Positions 12,195-22,162 of a stretch of 64,000 nucleotides of DNA are shown here, piece after piece. Source of the DNA: Holothuria scabra (taxonomy: Eukaryota; Echinodermata; Holothuroidea; Aspidochirotida; Holothuriidae); contig CM074180.1 of NCBI GenBank assembly GCA_037179385.1, positions 24,657,455 through 24,721,454 of the forward strand, written 5' to 3'. The notes under the pieces were generated by a model. The model made no database searches, was not told the DNA's origin, and saw nothing but the letters and a program-made list of their open reading frames with translations. A program made the position numbers and the translations under genes. The first letter of the stretch is position 1. The number at the start of each line of letters is the position of its first letter.

Positions 12195-12539
12195 TTGACG
12201 AAGCACTATCCAGGCTTATTATAGAGATCGGTGATGCGGCTACGGTGTATGTATAGGGCCTACGTTATATTGTACAGGGAGGGTAGATGCTTATTTAATT
12301 CACTGATAACGTACTTCTATAACAAAACGAGTTCTTGGTAGGCCTATTTTGTATGATATATGCTATGGTATGCCATGTTGTAATACGTCATTAGTTGTGA
12401 TCCTCTGGAGTTAAAAAGTTACAAAAGGAGCAGAATAATAGGATTTGGGATCGGGTCAGATTTTTTTTATTATTCTTTTTGCCGAAATATTGGTCCGGCG
12501 GCCGCCGGACCTGCCGTACCGGTTCCGGCACCCCTGTTT

Positions 12540-15160
12540 GAGGGGAATAAAACGTATTTTATCATCAGGCATCACACAAGCCGAAAGGAGGGCAGTAGCT
12601 TACCCTTGAAACATTTTCATAACCATATCAGGTACTGAAAGGGTAGGGTTACCATGTTTCTGTTAGATGAAAGCGGGATATCTTTATCGTAGACGATACA
12701 CATGAATTGATCTATCAGGGCCTGGCCAACATTAACCCTGAATTGATAGTGACCATACTCAAGTTTACAACAACAGCATGTATGGATGTAGCCCTTCTAG
12801 GAGACTGTCTCTTTAACAGGTTTAGTGTTAGAAAACTGAATTGTCATCTGCTATGCTAGCCTGGTTGTTTGATAGTCATGTATGCAGACGACAACATGTA
12901 ATTTTGAGGTAGTTCCACCAGTCAGGTCAGTTTACATTAAAAGAAAATACATTGTTGTCCTGCACAATGGTTTAGCCTATCTGGGATCACTTCTCAGGAG
13001 GCTAATGACCATAAATACCAGGTGAATATTCCCCTTCCTCCTCTATTTGTAAAGGCTTTACATATTATCCAGAGGCTGAGGGTTATTGAATTTTTTAAGA
13101 AACCTACGTAGGCTACGTAGGTCATAGGCGTATAGGAGCATTTAAGTTTGGGTACATGAGATTCTGCCCGAAATATATATATATATATATTCTGTCCGGA
13201 AGATTATCTTATGGAAGCCCTCTCCATTAGTTGGCGCGGAGTGTACTGAAAATTTCAAGATGAAAAATTGCGACTCCTCAGACGGCCGGAAATGGCATTC
13301 ACAGGCTTGTGAATAGAATCTAAGCATTAATTTGAGTTTTCGTTCGCAATAATATGCATACTTTCGTAAAATTAAGCAAATAAGCCTTCCAAATGATCAG
13401 AAAACTACAACATAAAATGTACCACTACCATTTTTCGGGCAAAAGTTTTAGCACATGTATAGCTGTACACTCCCGTCTTCCCGTATAATCTGGCAGTTGA
13501 AATCATCTCAAAACATTTTTGCAAGTTTCGTCCGAATCTTATACCATTTGGGGCAAAAAGTTGACCAAGCCTATGAATTGCGGCCGAGGAATAATTGTTT
13601 TATAAGCTACCTGAATGATTCGCGATGTTTGAATCGCTTTGATTCTTCTAGACTGCGTAGCGCCTCTGTGGCTGCCGCCCCTCATAGCGATGACCTGAAC
13701 GAAAAGACTTCTTCCGCTCCGCGAGTTCTAATTCTTCACGACAAATTTACAAATGCGTTGTTTTGTTCAGACAAATTTTTGAAAGGATTGCGGGATTCGT
13801 AGGAGTACCATAGTAGTTAAAACATGCCAGATTTTTTAAGACTCAAAAATGGTTATCCGATTTTCTCCAGGCCCTTGCACAAAATTCAAGTACTGCGAAA
13901 TTGAGTTAGGCCTACTTTTTGTTTGTTAAAGTGGATGACTATAACAACTGATTCTCTGGAGTACGATATTAAAACGATGGGAACTGCTAAAAAGAGACTT
14001 GGTAAGAACTTTTCTCTGCTTTACACTGACAGACATTCAAGCAAAATATTACTTGGGGCTTTACTGGTTGAAGGAACAGGGTCAGAACTTCTCAGTTCTC
14101 TCTTTGCTGAAGCAGGCTCCCTACTTGAAATCTCTTTTCTAGTTGTTCGGGCAAGTAAACTGCTCAATGTCGTATAGTCCGCCTGGTGAGTATCCTAGTA
14201 AAGTTTCCCCAAAGGCATATTAATTAACAGTGGACAAGTATGTGTGCGGACAAGGAGACGTAAAGAACAGCTACCCCCATGGACATGTAACGGAAAGAGA
14301 ATATGTGTAAGCCTTCCTAAACTACATGATCTCTTTCCCTTCTTTCCTTTCTTTTTCTTAATTTCCCCCCTTTTCAACCAGGTGGATTGAACTGATTTTC
14401 CCGGTTGAACCAGTCAGGGGCACTTCGACCCTCTACCCCGTCAAATACGCTACTGGTCCTACTGCTTGTCCAACCTATTCGTTTTTGAGCAAATCGGCCC
14501 GATGTATCTTACCGACTGGGACGCTTACTGTTCCTTTGAAAAACGGGACATTCACAAATAGAAGCTTTCGAATGATAATCTCTCTGAACCTTCCAACTTC
14601 ACAATATTCACTGTTCATTCTTTGGTTATTCATCGCTTTAGTTTTAGCTCTGAGACGTTCAAATACCAGTTGTTCGTGAGAAGAACTCGCTTTTGGAACA
14701 CTATCCCCAACATTTGTAATTAAAATTAAACCGTCTGTTTCGCCCTGTCGTACTGCTACCTCTAACTGGATCCGCCCCCTAGATCTATCAGAGATCTATC
14801 GACAAACACATGGGTCCTCACCCAGACAACTCTTTAGGGGTCTTTTGTACTTGTTGCTTTGTGATTTGTCGCTGTGTATGAATTTCGTTCCAGTTCAGTG
14901 GACTTTCTGATTTTGTTTGTGTCGCCTTTCGTTGGTTTCTTTTAACTGTTAATGACTGTACGCCCTGTGATGGCTCTCTTAGTGGCCTTTCGGAGAATTT
15001 TTGGCTGACAAAGACTGAAGATCAAAGCACAGGCATTTACAGACAAGAGCGATGATCTGTATATAGGGGGGGGGGGGGCATTTCACAACAACAGGGGGAT
15101 AACCAAGCAGAACCGTTACATGGGGGAGTCTCCACTGGTTATGTTTATAGTCAGTAGTGA
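12540..15160. other. Intergenic stretch with weak ORFs and repeat debris
   Basis: No gene is recognised. A TA microsatellite lies at 13173-13189. The block 13190-13290 (GTTGGCGCGGAGTGTAC, GACGGCCGGAAATGGC) resembles 18790-18870 inside the TIR element at 18705, so it is repeat debris. A 115-codon open frame at 13455-13802 is described separately. A 12-13 G run lies at about 15067. Confidence 0.4.
13455..13802 (+). other. Open frame of 115 codons, function unrecognised, possibly spurious
   Basis: The second half (from about 13600) has a somewhat protein-like composition, with charged and hydrophobic segments such as RVLILHDKFTNALFCSDKF, and runs to a stop at 13800. I recognise no family. There is no convincing acceptor or promoter next to it, and the region around is repeat-rich, so this may be an exon remnant or chance. 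Confidence 0.15.
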
Positions 15161-15164
15161 CATC

Positions 15165-16105
15165 ATGTGACGGGGACAGATCGATATTCACAAGGTTTCT
15201 TATTCCTAAGGTTCGATTTTCATAAGGGTCGTAATTCATAACATGATAAACGGCAAAAATAAGTTAATTGTTCATAAGGTTCGTTATTCATAAAAATTAA
15301 TGATTAAAAGGTGCACTGTTCATAAGGTTCGCTATTTATAATTGAAAGAAGGTTTATTGTTCATAATCAAAAACTGGGATCATTAAAATAAAAAGAGTAA
15401 GTTGTTCATAATTCACCCAGGAAAAGGTTCAATTTTCATGGATCGAAAGTAAGGTTCGCTACTCATAACTCGAAAAAAGGTTGGATATTCATAACCGGAA
15501 AAGAGTTCGTGTTCATTATTGGAATTAAGGTTCATTATTCATAATCCCTTCCCCAAAATTCGACTAGTCTCTTTTAAAGGCCCATTAATTACAACTATCA
15601 GAAATATGTAAAAACGCTGTTAGAATGTTGTAAACAAGATATTGGCCTATCGTCTTGTCCCCTACAATGAGATACAGGAAGTCTTTAAAGTTTGAAAATG
15701 ATCTTTTCCGTTAATATGAATTTTAAAACCTTTTTCCTATTGTGAATATCGAAGGGGCGATGCGAACCTCTTTTCTAATTAGGAATAACGAACCCTTTTT
15801 CCTATTAGCAGATTAGGGGTATCGAACCCTTTTTCCAACTATGGATATTGAACCTCTTTTCCTTTTATGAATACCGAAACTTTTTTGTGTTATGAATAAC
15901 AAACCTGTTTTTCTATTAGAAATAATGAACCCTTTTTCAGTTTTGAATAACAAATCTTATGAGCAAAAAAGGTTCGTTAACGAGTTAACAAACCTTTTTT
16001 AACGATTATGAATGACGAACCCTACGAATAATGAACCTTATGAGTAAAGAACCTTATGAACATTGACCCTTGTGAATGAAGAACCTTAGGAATATCGGGT
16101 GGACC
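15165..16105. mobile_element. Large foldback element with satellite-like arms
   Basis: The left arm (about 15180-15550) is made of degenerate ~30-bp units of the form GGTTCGTTATTCATAA, often preceded by GAAAAA. The right arm (about 15690-16105) is made of the reverse complement of the same unit (TTATGAATAACGAACC). Outer ends mirror each other: CGATATTCACAAGG at 15182 against CCTTAGGAATATCG ending at 16097. About 140 bp of unique sequence separates the arms. A 17-bp near-perfect palindrome sits inside the right arm (about 15966-16000). It has no coding capacity. Its superfamily is unknown. Confidence 0.65.
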
Positions 16106-17630
16106 CCCATTTGACAACCACTGATTGCGTTAATACATGATATCTCCAGCCTAGCTGCCATATAGGATAGCCTAGCGGTGTCAACGTGGTTCATGTTGTG
16201 CCCATGCGCGCTAAGTGCTAAGTAAAGAAAACTTTTCTCTTTTTGCGATTTTTCCATCTCTTTATGTAAAACCGCATGTAGCTTTGAGCAGGATATCTAA
16301 TGGCAGAGTCAGTCTTCAGTACAGGTGGTCATAAAAGTGTTTTAACTTTTAACGTTTCTTTTATGTCGAAAAAAACTGGGGTAAATTTTGAAATAAACTG
16401 ATAAATTCGTGGTGCGATTTCGAGATCAAAATTAAGTACCCCAGTATCATGTTACTTCAGTCAGGCTTCTACGTGATGAATACTTTGCAAAGACTTTAGT
16501 TGCCAGTTCTCCTTAGTAATAAAAATAAATTAAATTTTCTGCCATAGGCGTAGTAAGGCAGGCCAGGTGTTTGACATTTTTTCAAACGGTGTTAGAAGAA
16601 AAATCATTTATATTGTCGGGAGGTTGAGCAGTCAATACTGTAAACAACTTCAAAAATTTAAAAGATATTGAATTTAACCAAGAGTTGCAATAAAGTAGAA
16701 AGCATTTGCACGTTTTCAATTCCGATGTGTTTTCCTCGAATAGGTGCAAAACCATTCATTTCATCCAATGGGAGACTGGTACACTTTATCTGATAATTTT
16801 CTGATCACCTAAGCAAGTTGCTGATTTTTTTCCATTGGAAGTGAAAATTTTATTGCAAACGGAAGCTCAAAATAACGACTGTTTTTTCCTAGTTACAAGC
16901 CTGGGAATTGTCATTAACGGCTGTCTAGAATGTCCAATTTTCCCCCAAATGTTACGCTTCACGCCAAGAACCAATTGTGGCGCCCGCACAAATAGTATTT
17001 CAATAGGGTAGGCCACTGCACAGAATATTGCAGACTTGCTCATCGTTTACTGTTTTGTACCAATATTAAGAATTAGTTCTGATTCCTGTGCTAATTTATT
17101 TCAATTAAAGCGTTTTATTGCAAAAAAAAGCTCAGTCAGAATAGCGACTGCTTTGATCCTACCTAGAAGCCTGTGAAACGCCGTTTCCGGCCAACCATTG
17201 GCTAAACGGTAGCGCCCGAGAGTACAGATTTTTCGGGCAGGATCAGAATGTTTCCGGAAAAATCTTTAGTCGCCCCCCAAATTGACTAATGCTTCCGTAA
17301 GCCTATGCTTAAGCCTATGTCTTCTGCCATAAAATTCCTACAACATATAAGCCCCAGTTTTTCAAATATATGCTAGAAGGAAACCAAGCTTGCCTTTTTC
17401 GGGAAATTTATCTGTAGGCTACTGTTCAAAGGTCTAAATCTGAATGACAATGCAGTGGCGTAGGAAGCAATTTGAAAATGTGTGTAGTGTGTGGGATGGG
17501 GGGGGGGGGGGATTTTTGGACTTTGCACCTCACCCCACCATATTGACCAAAAGATACATTTTTGATGTTAAATTTTTCGCTTTTTCTACTATGAAGAACA
17601 AGTAATGAATAAAAAAAAATACGCTATGAA
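16106..17630. other. Intergenic stretch, repeat fragments only
   Basis: No exon is supported. Sequences such as CCATAGGCGTAGTAAGG (16545) and CTTCCGTAAGCCTATGC (17288) look like opposite ends of a decayed TIR element. CAGTGGCGTAGGAAGC at 17453 resembles a hAT terminus whose partner I cannot find. A G run of about 13 lies near 17502. Confidence 0.35.
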
Positions 17631-17915
17631 TCATTTTTGATTCCTTGCCGAAGGCAGGCAAGGAATCTATGCGGTGGTGATGTCGTGTGTGTGCATTTGT
17701 GTGTTTAGTATGTTAATGGTCTTTTTAGGAAGTTTCTTCCTATTGTTTTAAGTGAGGGTGAAAGGTAATTTTGGGTCACATGATCTCAAAAGGTTTTGAC
17801 CTTACTAGTATACCTCTGTATTTGTGAGGGATCTCATGCTTGTCATGTGGGCATCCATGTTCATTATTACAATATACCGTATGGCAAGGAATCACTAAGC
17901 CTTTTGGCTTTCTAG
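17631..17915 (+). mobile_element. Helitron/Helentron-like non-autonomous element, short copy
   Basis: It starts with TC (TCATTTTTGATTCCTTGCCG), identical for 20 bp to the start of the copy at 48164, after which the upstream flanks diverge. GATTCCTTGCC near the 5' end recurs inverted twice: once nearby, making a 5' hairpin, and once as GGCAAGGAATC at 17883-17893. The 3' end has the hairpin AAGCC-TTTT-GGCTT (17897-17910) followed by CTAG and a flanking T. TC start, subterminal inverted repeats, 3' hairpin and CTRR-T ending are the hallmarks of Helitrons, and of Helentron-derived elements in particular. No replicase or helicase is encoded. Confidence 0.75.
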
Positions 17916-18704
17916 TTTCAAATTAAACTGGGCACTAAAGAAGGTAGAATTCTTCGTTTTTCCAGCCATTCTACAGTAGACAACAATTCTAGTATATCTA
18001 CGCCCTCTGCAAACTGAGGAACATTGATGAAAACATTTTAGTTATTCAAGTTACTAAAGAATTCATCTACTCACAGACTATTCAACTGACAGGGTTGAAA
18101 GGAAACTACCAAATCTTTTTTCAAGATAAAAAATTTACGGGTAATTTAAAGTTCTAGTTTCATCTGAGAGCATATAGTTAGTAGGTCTTCAATAAAACGC
18201 TTTACCCCAACGTCAAAACGAATTTCAGTCGCCCATACAAATTTCTGGATTTTGCTCTTTTCAAGGTCAGATTCTAAAAGCCTAACATCTTCCAAAAGGT
18301 TCAAATTTTCTTCAAAACAAGTTCCGAATTTTTAAATAGTTGTTAAAAGGACGCAAGCCGAAAATTTCAGCGCGCTACGCGCGTCTAAAATTTTGACAGT
18401 CATGACCCATCGGGAACTTATAAACTTCGTCTTGACTTCTAAATGTTGCCCCTTGTCTGGCAAATCCTGGCCCCGCCCCTGCTTCCCGAAACAATATTCT
18501 TGCCCAATCGGAATCCAAGACAATAGTATTAGTTGAACATCATTCTGTGTGGAGTACGGACTGTATACACCCCCTTTACACGTCTTCCAAATTTCTGTCA
18601 ATCCGTAATTACGTCCAGTAATATGTTGTTCTGAATGAAACATCTTGTAGGTACAGTCTTGGCAAGCACTTTCAGTTTAAAGGGCCAAACCTCTCGACAC
18701 AAAC
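17916..18704. other. Intergenic stretch, nothing recognised
   Basis: AT-rich sequence without convincing exons or repeat boundaries. The 103-codon minus-strand open frame at 18332-18643 has no recognisable domain. Confidence 0.3.
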
Positions 18705-19469
18705 GGTGGGCGTCCGCAGAAATTTTTACAAGGGGGGGGGGCAAGGTCATTCATGGATGATTGAATTGTGTGCACTATCTAAGCGGAGCGCCACCATCAG
18801 TTGGCGCAGAGCGTACAAGAAAATTTTTGGCCTAACAAACCCTCCAGATGGCCGGAAACGACACTTGGCGAGTGTTATGAGCTGCATGTACCCAGCCCTG
18901 AAACAGGAATTTCATGTCTGTAATTTTTAGATTTTTAGGATTTTCAATGTAAAAAATTGTTGAAGGGCAATCTGCCTCTCGGTGACGGTCTCGCACGACT
19001 TAACTTACAATTGTCAAACAGCCTATATAGGCCTATATCGGTCACCCAATTATGAATCATACCCCACCCCCACATATCATGCACCTTGTATATCCCAGTT
19101 ACATCCGCGTGTCGCCACTTGAGATCAGCACGGGACCAAACCAAGACCAACGCATTTATCAATAGTCGGATGCCATATGCACACTACATACCTGACAACT
19201 AGTACAATTTTGGCATAGTTTTTACAATTACAAATTTCCAATAGATATCACGAATGATGGTCCCCATATAACGATTTCACTATTCAGCATACCATCTTCT
19301 CTTTTGCTATTTCTGGTCAAATGTCCGCATATTTCACGAGTAAAAACTGACGCTGTGAGTGAAGATATTTTGATTTACTGTTAATTTTTTTATTTCAATT
19401 TTTAATTCATTTTTTCACAAGTTTGATTTTCCAGAGGGGGGGGGGGAGTGCCCCCCTCCGGACGCCCAT
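18705..19469. mobile_element. TIR element of about 0.76 kb (TGGGCGTCCG ends)
   Basis: TGGGCGTCCG at 18707-18716 is matched by its exact complement CGGACGCCCA at 19459-19468. Near each end lies a run of 9-11 G on the top strand. Flanks GACACAAAC (18696-18704) and GACCCAAAC (19470-19478) agree at 8 of 9 positions, compatible with a hAT-type 8-bp duplication. Internal blocks resemble debris at 13190-13290. It has no coding capacity. Confidence 0.6.
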
Positions 19470-20656
19470 GACCCAAACTACAATTTTGGTACCCTGGTAC
19501 TGAAATTCTCAATTGGCTCAGCTCTTTGATTGACAGCTAATTCAAACAATTCAGAGTGCTAAAGCTTATATTACACAGCATGAACGGTACTGAGAGTGTT
19601 TTGATTATATAAATTGAGTTTTTCTATACTCACCCTGAAGCAAGACACTGAGATTGTGTCTGGATGAGGATGAATTTCAGACAATTGTGGGAGGGTAAGA
19701 AGGTTAGGAGAATTGGTACTGTTTGGGTGAGAGAACTGGGCCTTTAAGAAATCCTGACCAAAGACTATACGAAACGATGTGCGACGGTAACGAAACAGGC
19801 CACTCATGCTCGTACGCTGTATGTTGTAACCTTTCAATATTTTCGCCCGATTCATTCAATTCGAAAATATATGAACCTGCATTCTTTCAAATTGCTATTA
19901 TTTGGGGGATAAATGTGAGGGTGTCCAGGTCTTAATAGTAAGTTATGACGAACAATGACGTCATCACAGAGACTGAGCGGACCGAGGCGTTAGCTGATGA
20001 AAATGGGGAATCTTTTTACTTTGTTTTCAGAATATTTGAAAATCTGGAGAGGATATTGAAAAAGTCGAATTTTTGTAAGGAAAGGTTGGGATTTTTTTTA
20101 AGATTTCGTGGAGGATGTGGTGTTCTCGTATGAATTAAGACGATCGTTGAGGGCGGGGGGTGGGGGGGGGGAGTGGTGAGGGAGGAAGATTGAAATTTAT
20201 AGAACTTGCATCTTTTATTGGATGAGGGCTCACCGACGAAATCCATCCTCTCCCTGAAGGGAGACGGTGGCTCCTCTACCCCTCCCCCATCCCGCACTAT
20301 CGCCGCCCTTGCATATGAATCCTGCAGGCAACTTTGGCCGTTTGAGGGGTGTGATTTTTCAAAACTTTCTGTATGCCTTGCACCAAATACGGTAGTGTCC
20401 GCTTACCTATTCTTCCGCGCAGAATAACATTTTTCTGGCTAAAAGATAAAATTAACAGCTTTTGGGCCACTTTGAAGTTCAAGTGCTAACTAAGTATTAA
20501 GTGAAAATGTTATTGCCAACGGAAACTCAAAATAGCGACTTCTTAGATTCTGCTGAAAATTTTCCTGCAGCCCCCCAAAAAGAATGAAATGCTCTCGTAT
20601 GCCCAGTATGAGTAGGCCTAATAATTCGCAATTAAACTGTCAGGAGCATGATTGAT
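19470..20656. other. Intergenic stretch before the Tx1/L1 insertion
   Basis: No gene is recognised. Long G runs at about 20153-20170 and purine-rich stretches produce several overlapping open frames in both strands that look like chance. Confidence 0.3.
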
Positions 20657-20671
20657 AAAAAACAATTATAC
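20657..20671 (+). repeat. Target-site duplication, 5' copy (15 bp)
   Basis: AAAAAACAATTATAC is repeated exactly at 21825-21839, flanking the Tx1/L1 LINE. It marks the 5' junction of the insertion. Confidence 0.9.
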
Positions 20672-21824
20672 GATGTTATTAGACTGGCAGGTCAATGTGT
20701 AAGGAATGCTTTTTGGAAAGATGTTCTGACCTCCACTTATTACTATTTAAGTTTGAAAGGTATTTCAGAGGATGAAATGGGAAAAGACATTTTTATTTTA
20801 AGTCAGCCGCTTTGGAAAAGTAATTTTATTACAGTAGGCAATGTACCCGTTGCTTACTCTCATTGGTACAAAAAGGGCATCGTTTTTATAAATGATCTCA
20901 TTGATTCGAATGGTGATTTCTATAACCAAGAGGATTTAGTTCGAATGTATGACATTAAGACACATTTTCTTGAATATTACGGGCTAATAAACTCTGTTAA
21001 AACAACTTGGGGTGAATTTTTTAGCACTTTAGACCATAACCTTCCAAACCCTGTAAATAATTTATGTAATATTATGTTACACCGTGGTCTGTTTTCATGT
21101 AAAGCTGTTTATAGTAAACTCGTAAAACTGTCAAAGTTTCGTAAGACCTCGTATAACAAATGGTGTGAATACTTAAACGTTTCTCCAGAATCCTGGAGTT
21201 TATATTGTTCCATACCTTTCAGCTGCTCTATTGACGTTCAGATTAGATGGTTTCAGTACAGTATTCTTCACCGAATTGTCCCTACGAACAAATATCTCTT
21301 TGTTATAAATGCAATTGATTCCGATAAGTGTAGCTTTTGTCACAACGAAACTGAAACAATCCAGCACTTCTTTTATTATTGCAATTTCACATCTGTTCTT
21401 TGGAATTATTTGCATAATATTTTCACTAAAGCAAATATCAATATTAATCTCCTTGATATTAGCGTTGTTTTATTTGGGGGTGATTTTGCCCGAGTCGGTA
21501 ACAACCTGATCATTTTGGTGAAGTTTCATATTTTTAAGTGTAAGCAACAAAAATCCATCCCGTCGGTGTATAGCTTGCAGAAGTTTTTAAAGTATTATTT
21601 TGACATTAACGAATATATTTTTAAGGAAAACATGAGAGTAAACATTTGGGAAAGATATTGGTTGCCATGGTATACGTTGCTGGATTTAGAAGATTAAGAA
21701 TATTTCTGTATTTTTTGTTAATGTTATTTTAATGGATTATTTGCTGTTTCAATGTCTTTTGTAACCTTTACCTGAATTTGATGGCCAAGAGAAAATAAAG
21801 ATTAAATGAGAGAAAAAAAAAAAC
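20672..21824 (+). mobile_element. Tx1/L1-clade LINE, 5'-truncated, ORF2 C-terminus open
   Basis: A continuous frame runs to a stop at 21697. It encodes the C-terminal region of an L1/Tx1-type ORF2, downstream of the RT, ending with the family's cysteine-histidine motif (CSFCHNETETIQHFFYYC, about 21330-21385, a CxxC-H-C pattern). AATAAA at 21794-21799 is followed by an A-rich tail (21813-21824). A perfect 15-bp target duplication flanks it. The first residues of the long open frame, from an ATG at 20650, lie in the flank and the duplicated target, so they are host sequence and not LINE protein. The unbroken frame and intact duplication suggest a fairly recent insertion. RT and endonuclease are absent. 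Confidence 0.88.
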
Positions 21825-21839
21825 AAAAAACAATTATAC
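21825..21839 (+). repeat. Target-site duplication, 3' copy (15 bp)
   Basis: Exact second copy of AAAAAACAATTATAC after the A-rich tail. Its last base touches the first base of the TIR element at 21839. Confidence 0.9.
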
Positions 21840-22124
21840 CCTTTCTGGCGTACTGACGAATCACGAACTGGCATAGTGACGAGTGTTAACATTTGGCAAT
21901 TAAGGCGTAGTGACGAATGCATTTTTGAGTAATCTGTTCACCTCAGCGGTCTTAAAAATTGCAACGACTGTGTAAAATATATTTATTTCTAGTACAATTC
22001 CAAACATAAAACGATGAATACGGCGAAAATTCTCCAAATAAGACAACATTCGTCACTATGTGAAATACAATCCACAGATTCATGAAATTCTTGATTTTGC
22101 TATTCGTCAGTACGTCAGAAAGGG
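21839..22124. mobile_element. MITE with 23-bp TIRs (CCCTTTCTG...)
   Basis: The left end CCCTTTCTGGCGTACTGACG (21839) and the right end (22102-22124) are complementary over 23 bp with a single mismatch. The motif GTGACGAAT recurs in both subterminal regions. No coding capacity and no clear target duplication. The adjacent Tx1/L1 LINE landed exactly at its left boundary. Confidence 0.75.
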
Positions 22125-22162
22125 GACGAAATTTCCCAATTGCCTTGCGGGAGGCGGGAGTT

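Larger units (their letters stand above)
10434..12536. mobile_element. TIR DNA transposon, 2.1 kb, non-autonomous, containing other MITEs
   Basis: The left end CAGGGGCGCCGGAA (10434) and right end TTCCGGCACCCCTG (ending 12536) are near-perfect inverted repeats (one mismatch). A second block near each end (GGTACGGCAG / CTGCCGTACC) also pairs. TTTGA flanks both sides (10429-10433 and 12537-12541), a possible 5-bp target duplication. No transposase is recognisable inside. MITEs at 10766-10937 and 12041-12194 lie within it and presumably inserted later. It begins only about 23 bp after the LINE tail. Superfamily is uncertain; the CAGGGG ends suggest a hAT-like element. Confidence 0.65.

Noticed and set aside
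20650..20671. ATG and first codons of the 349-codon frame as a host gene start
   Set aside because: They lie in the flank and the 15-bp target duplication, outside the LINE; the protein is the C-terminus of an L1/Tx1 ORF2.
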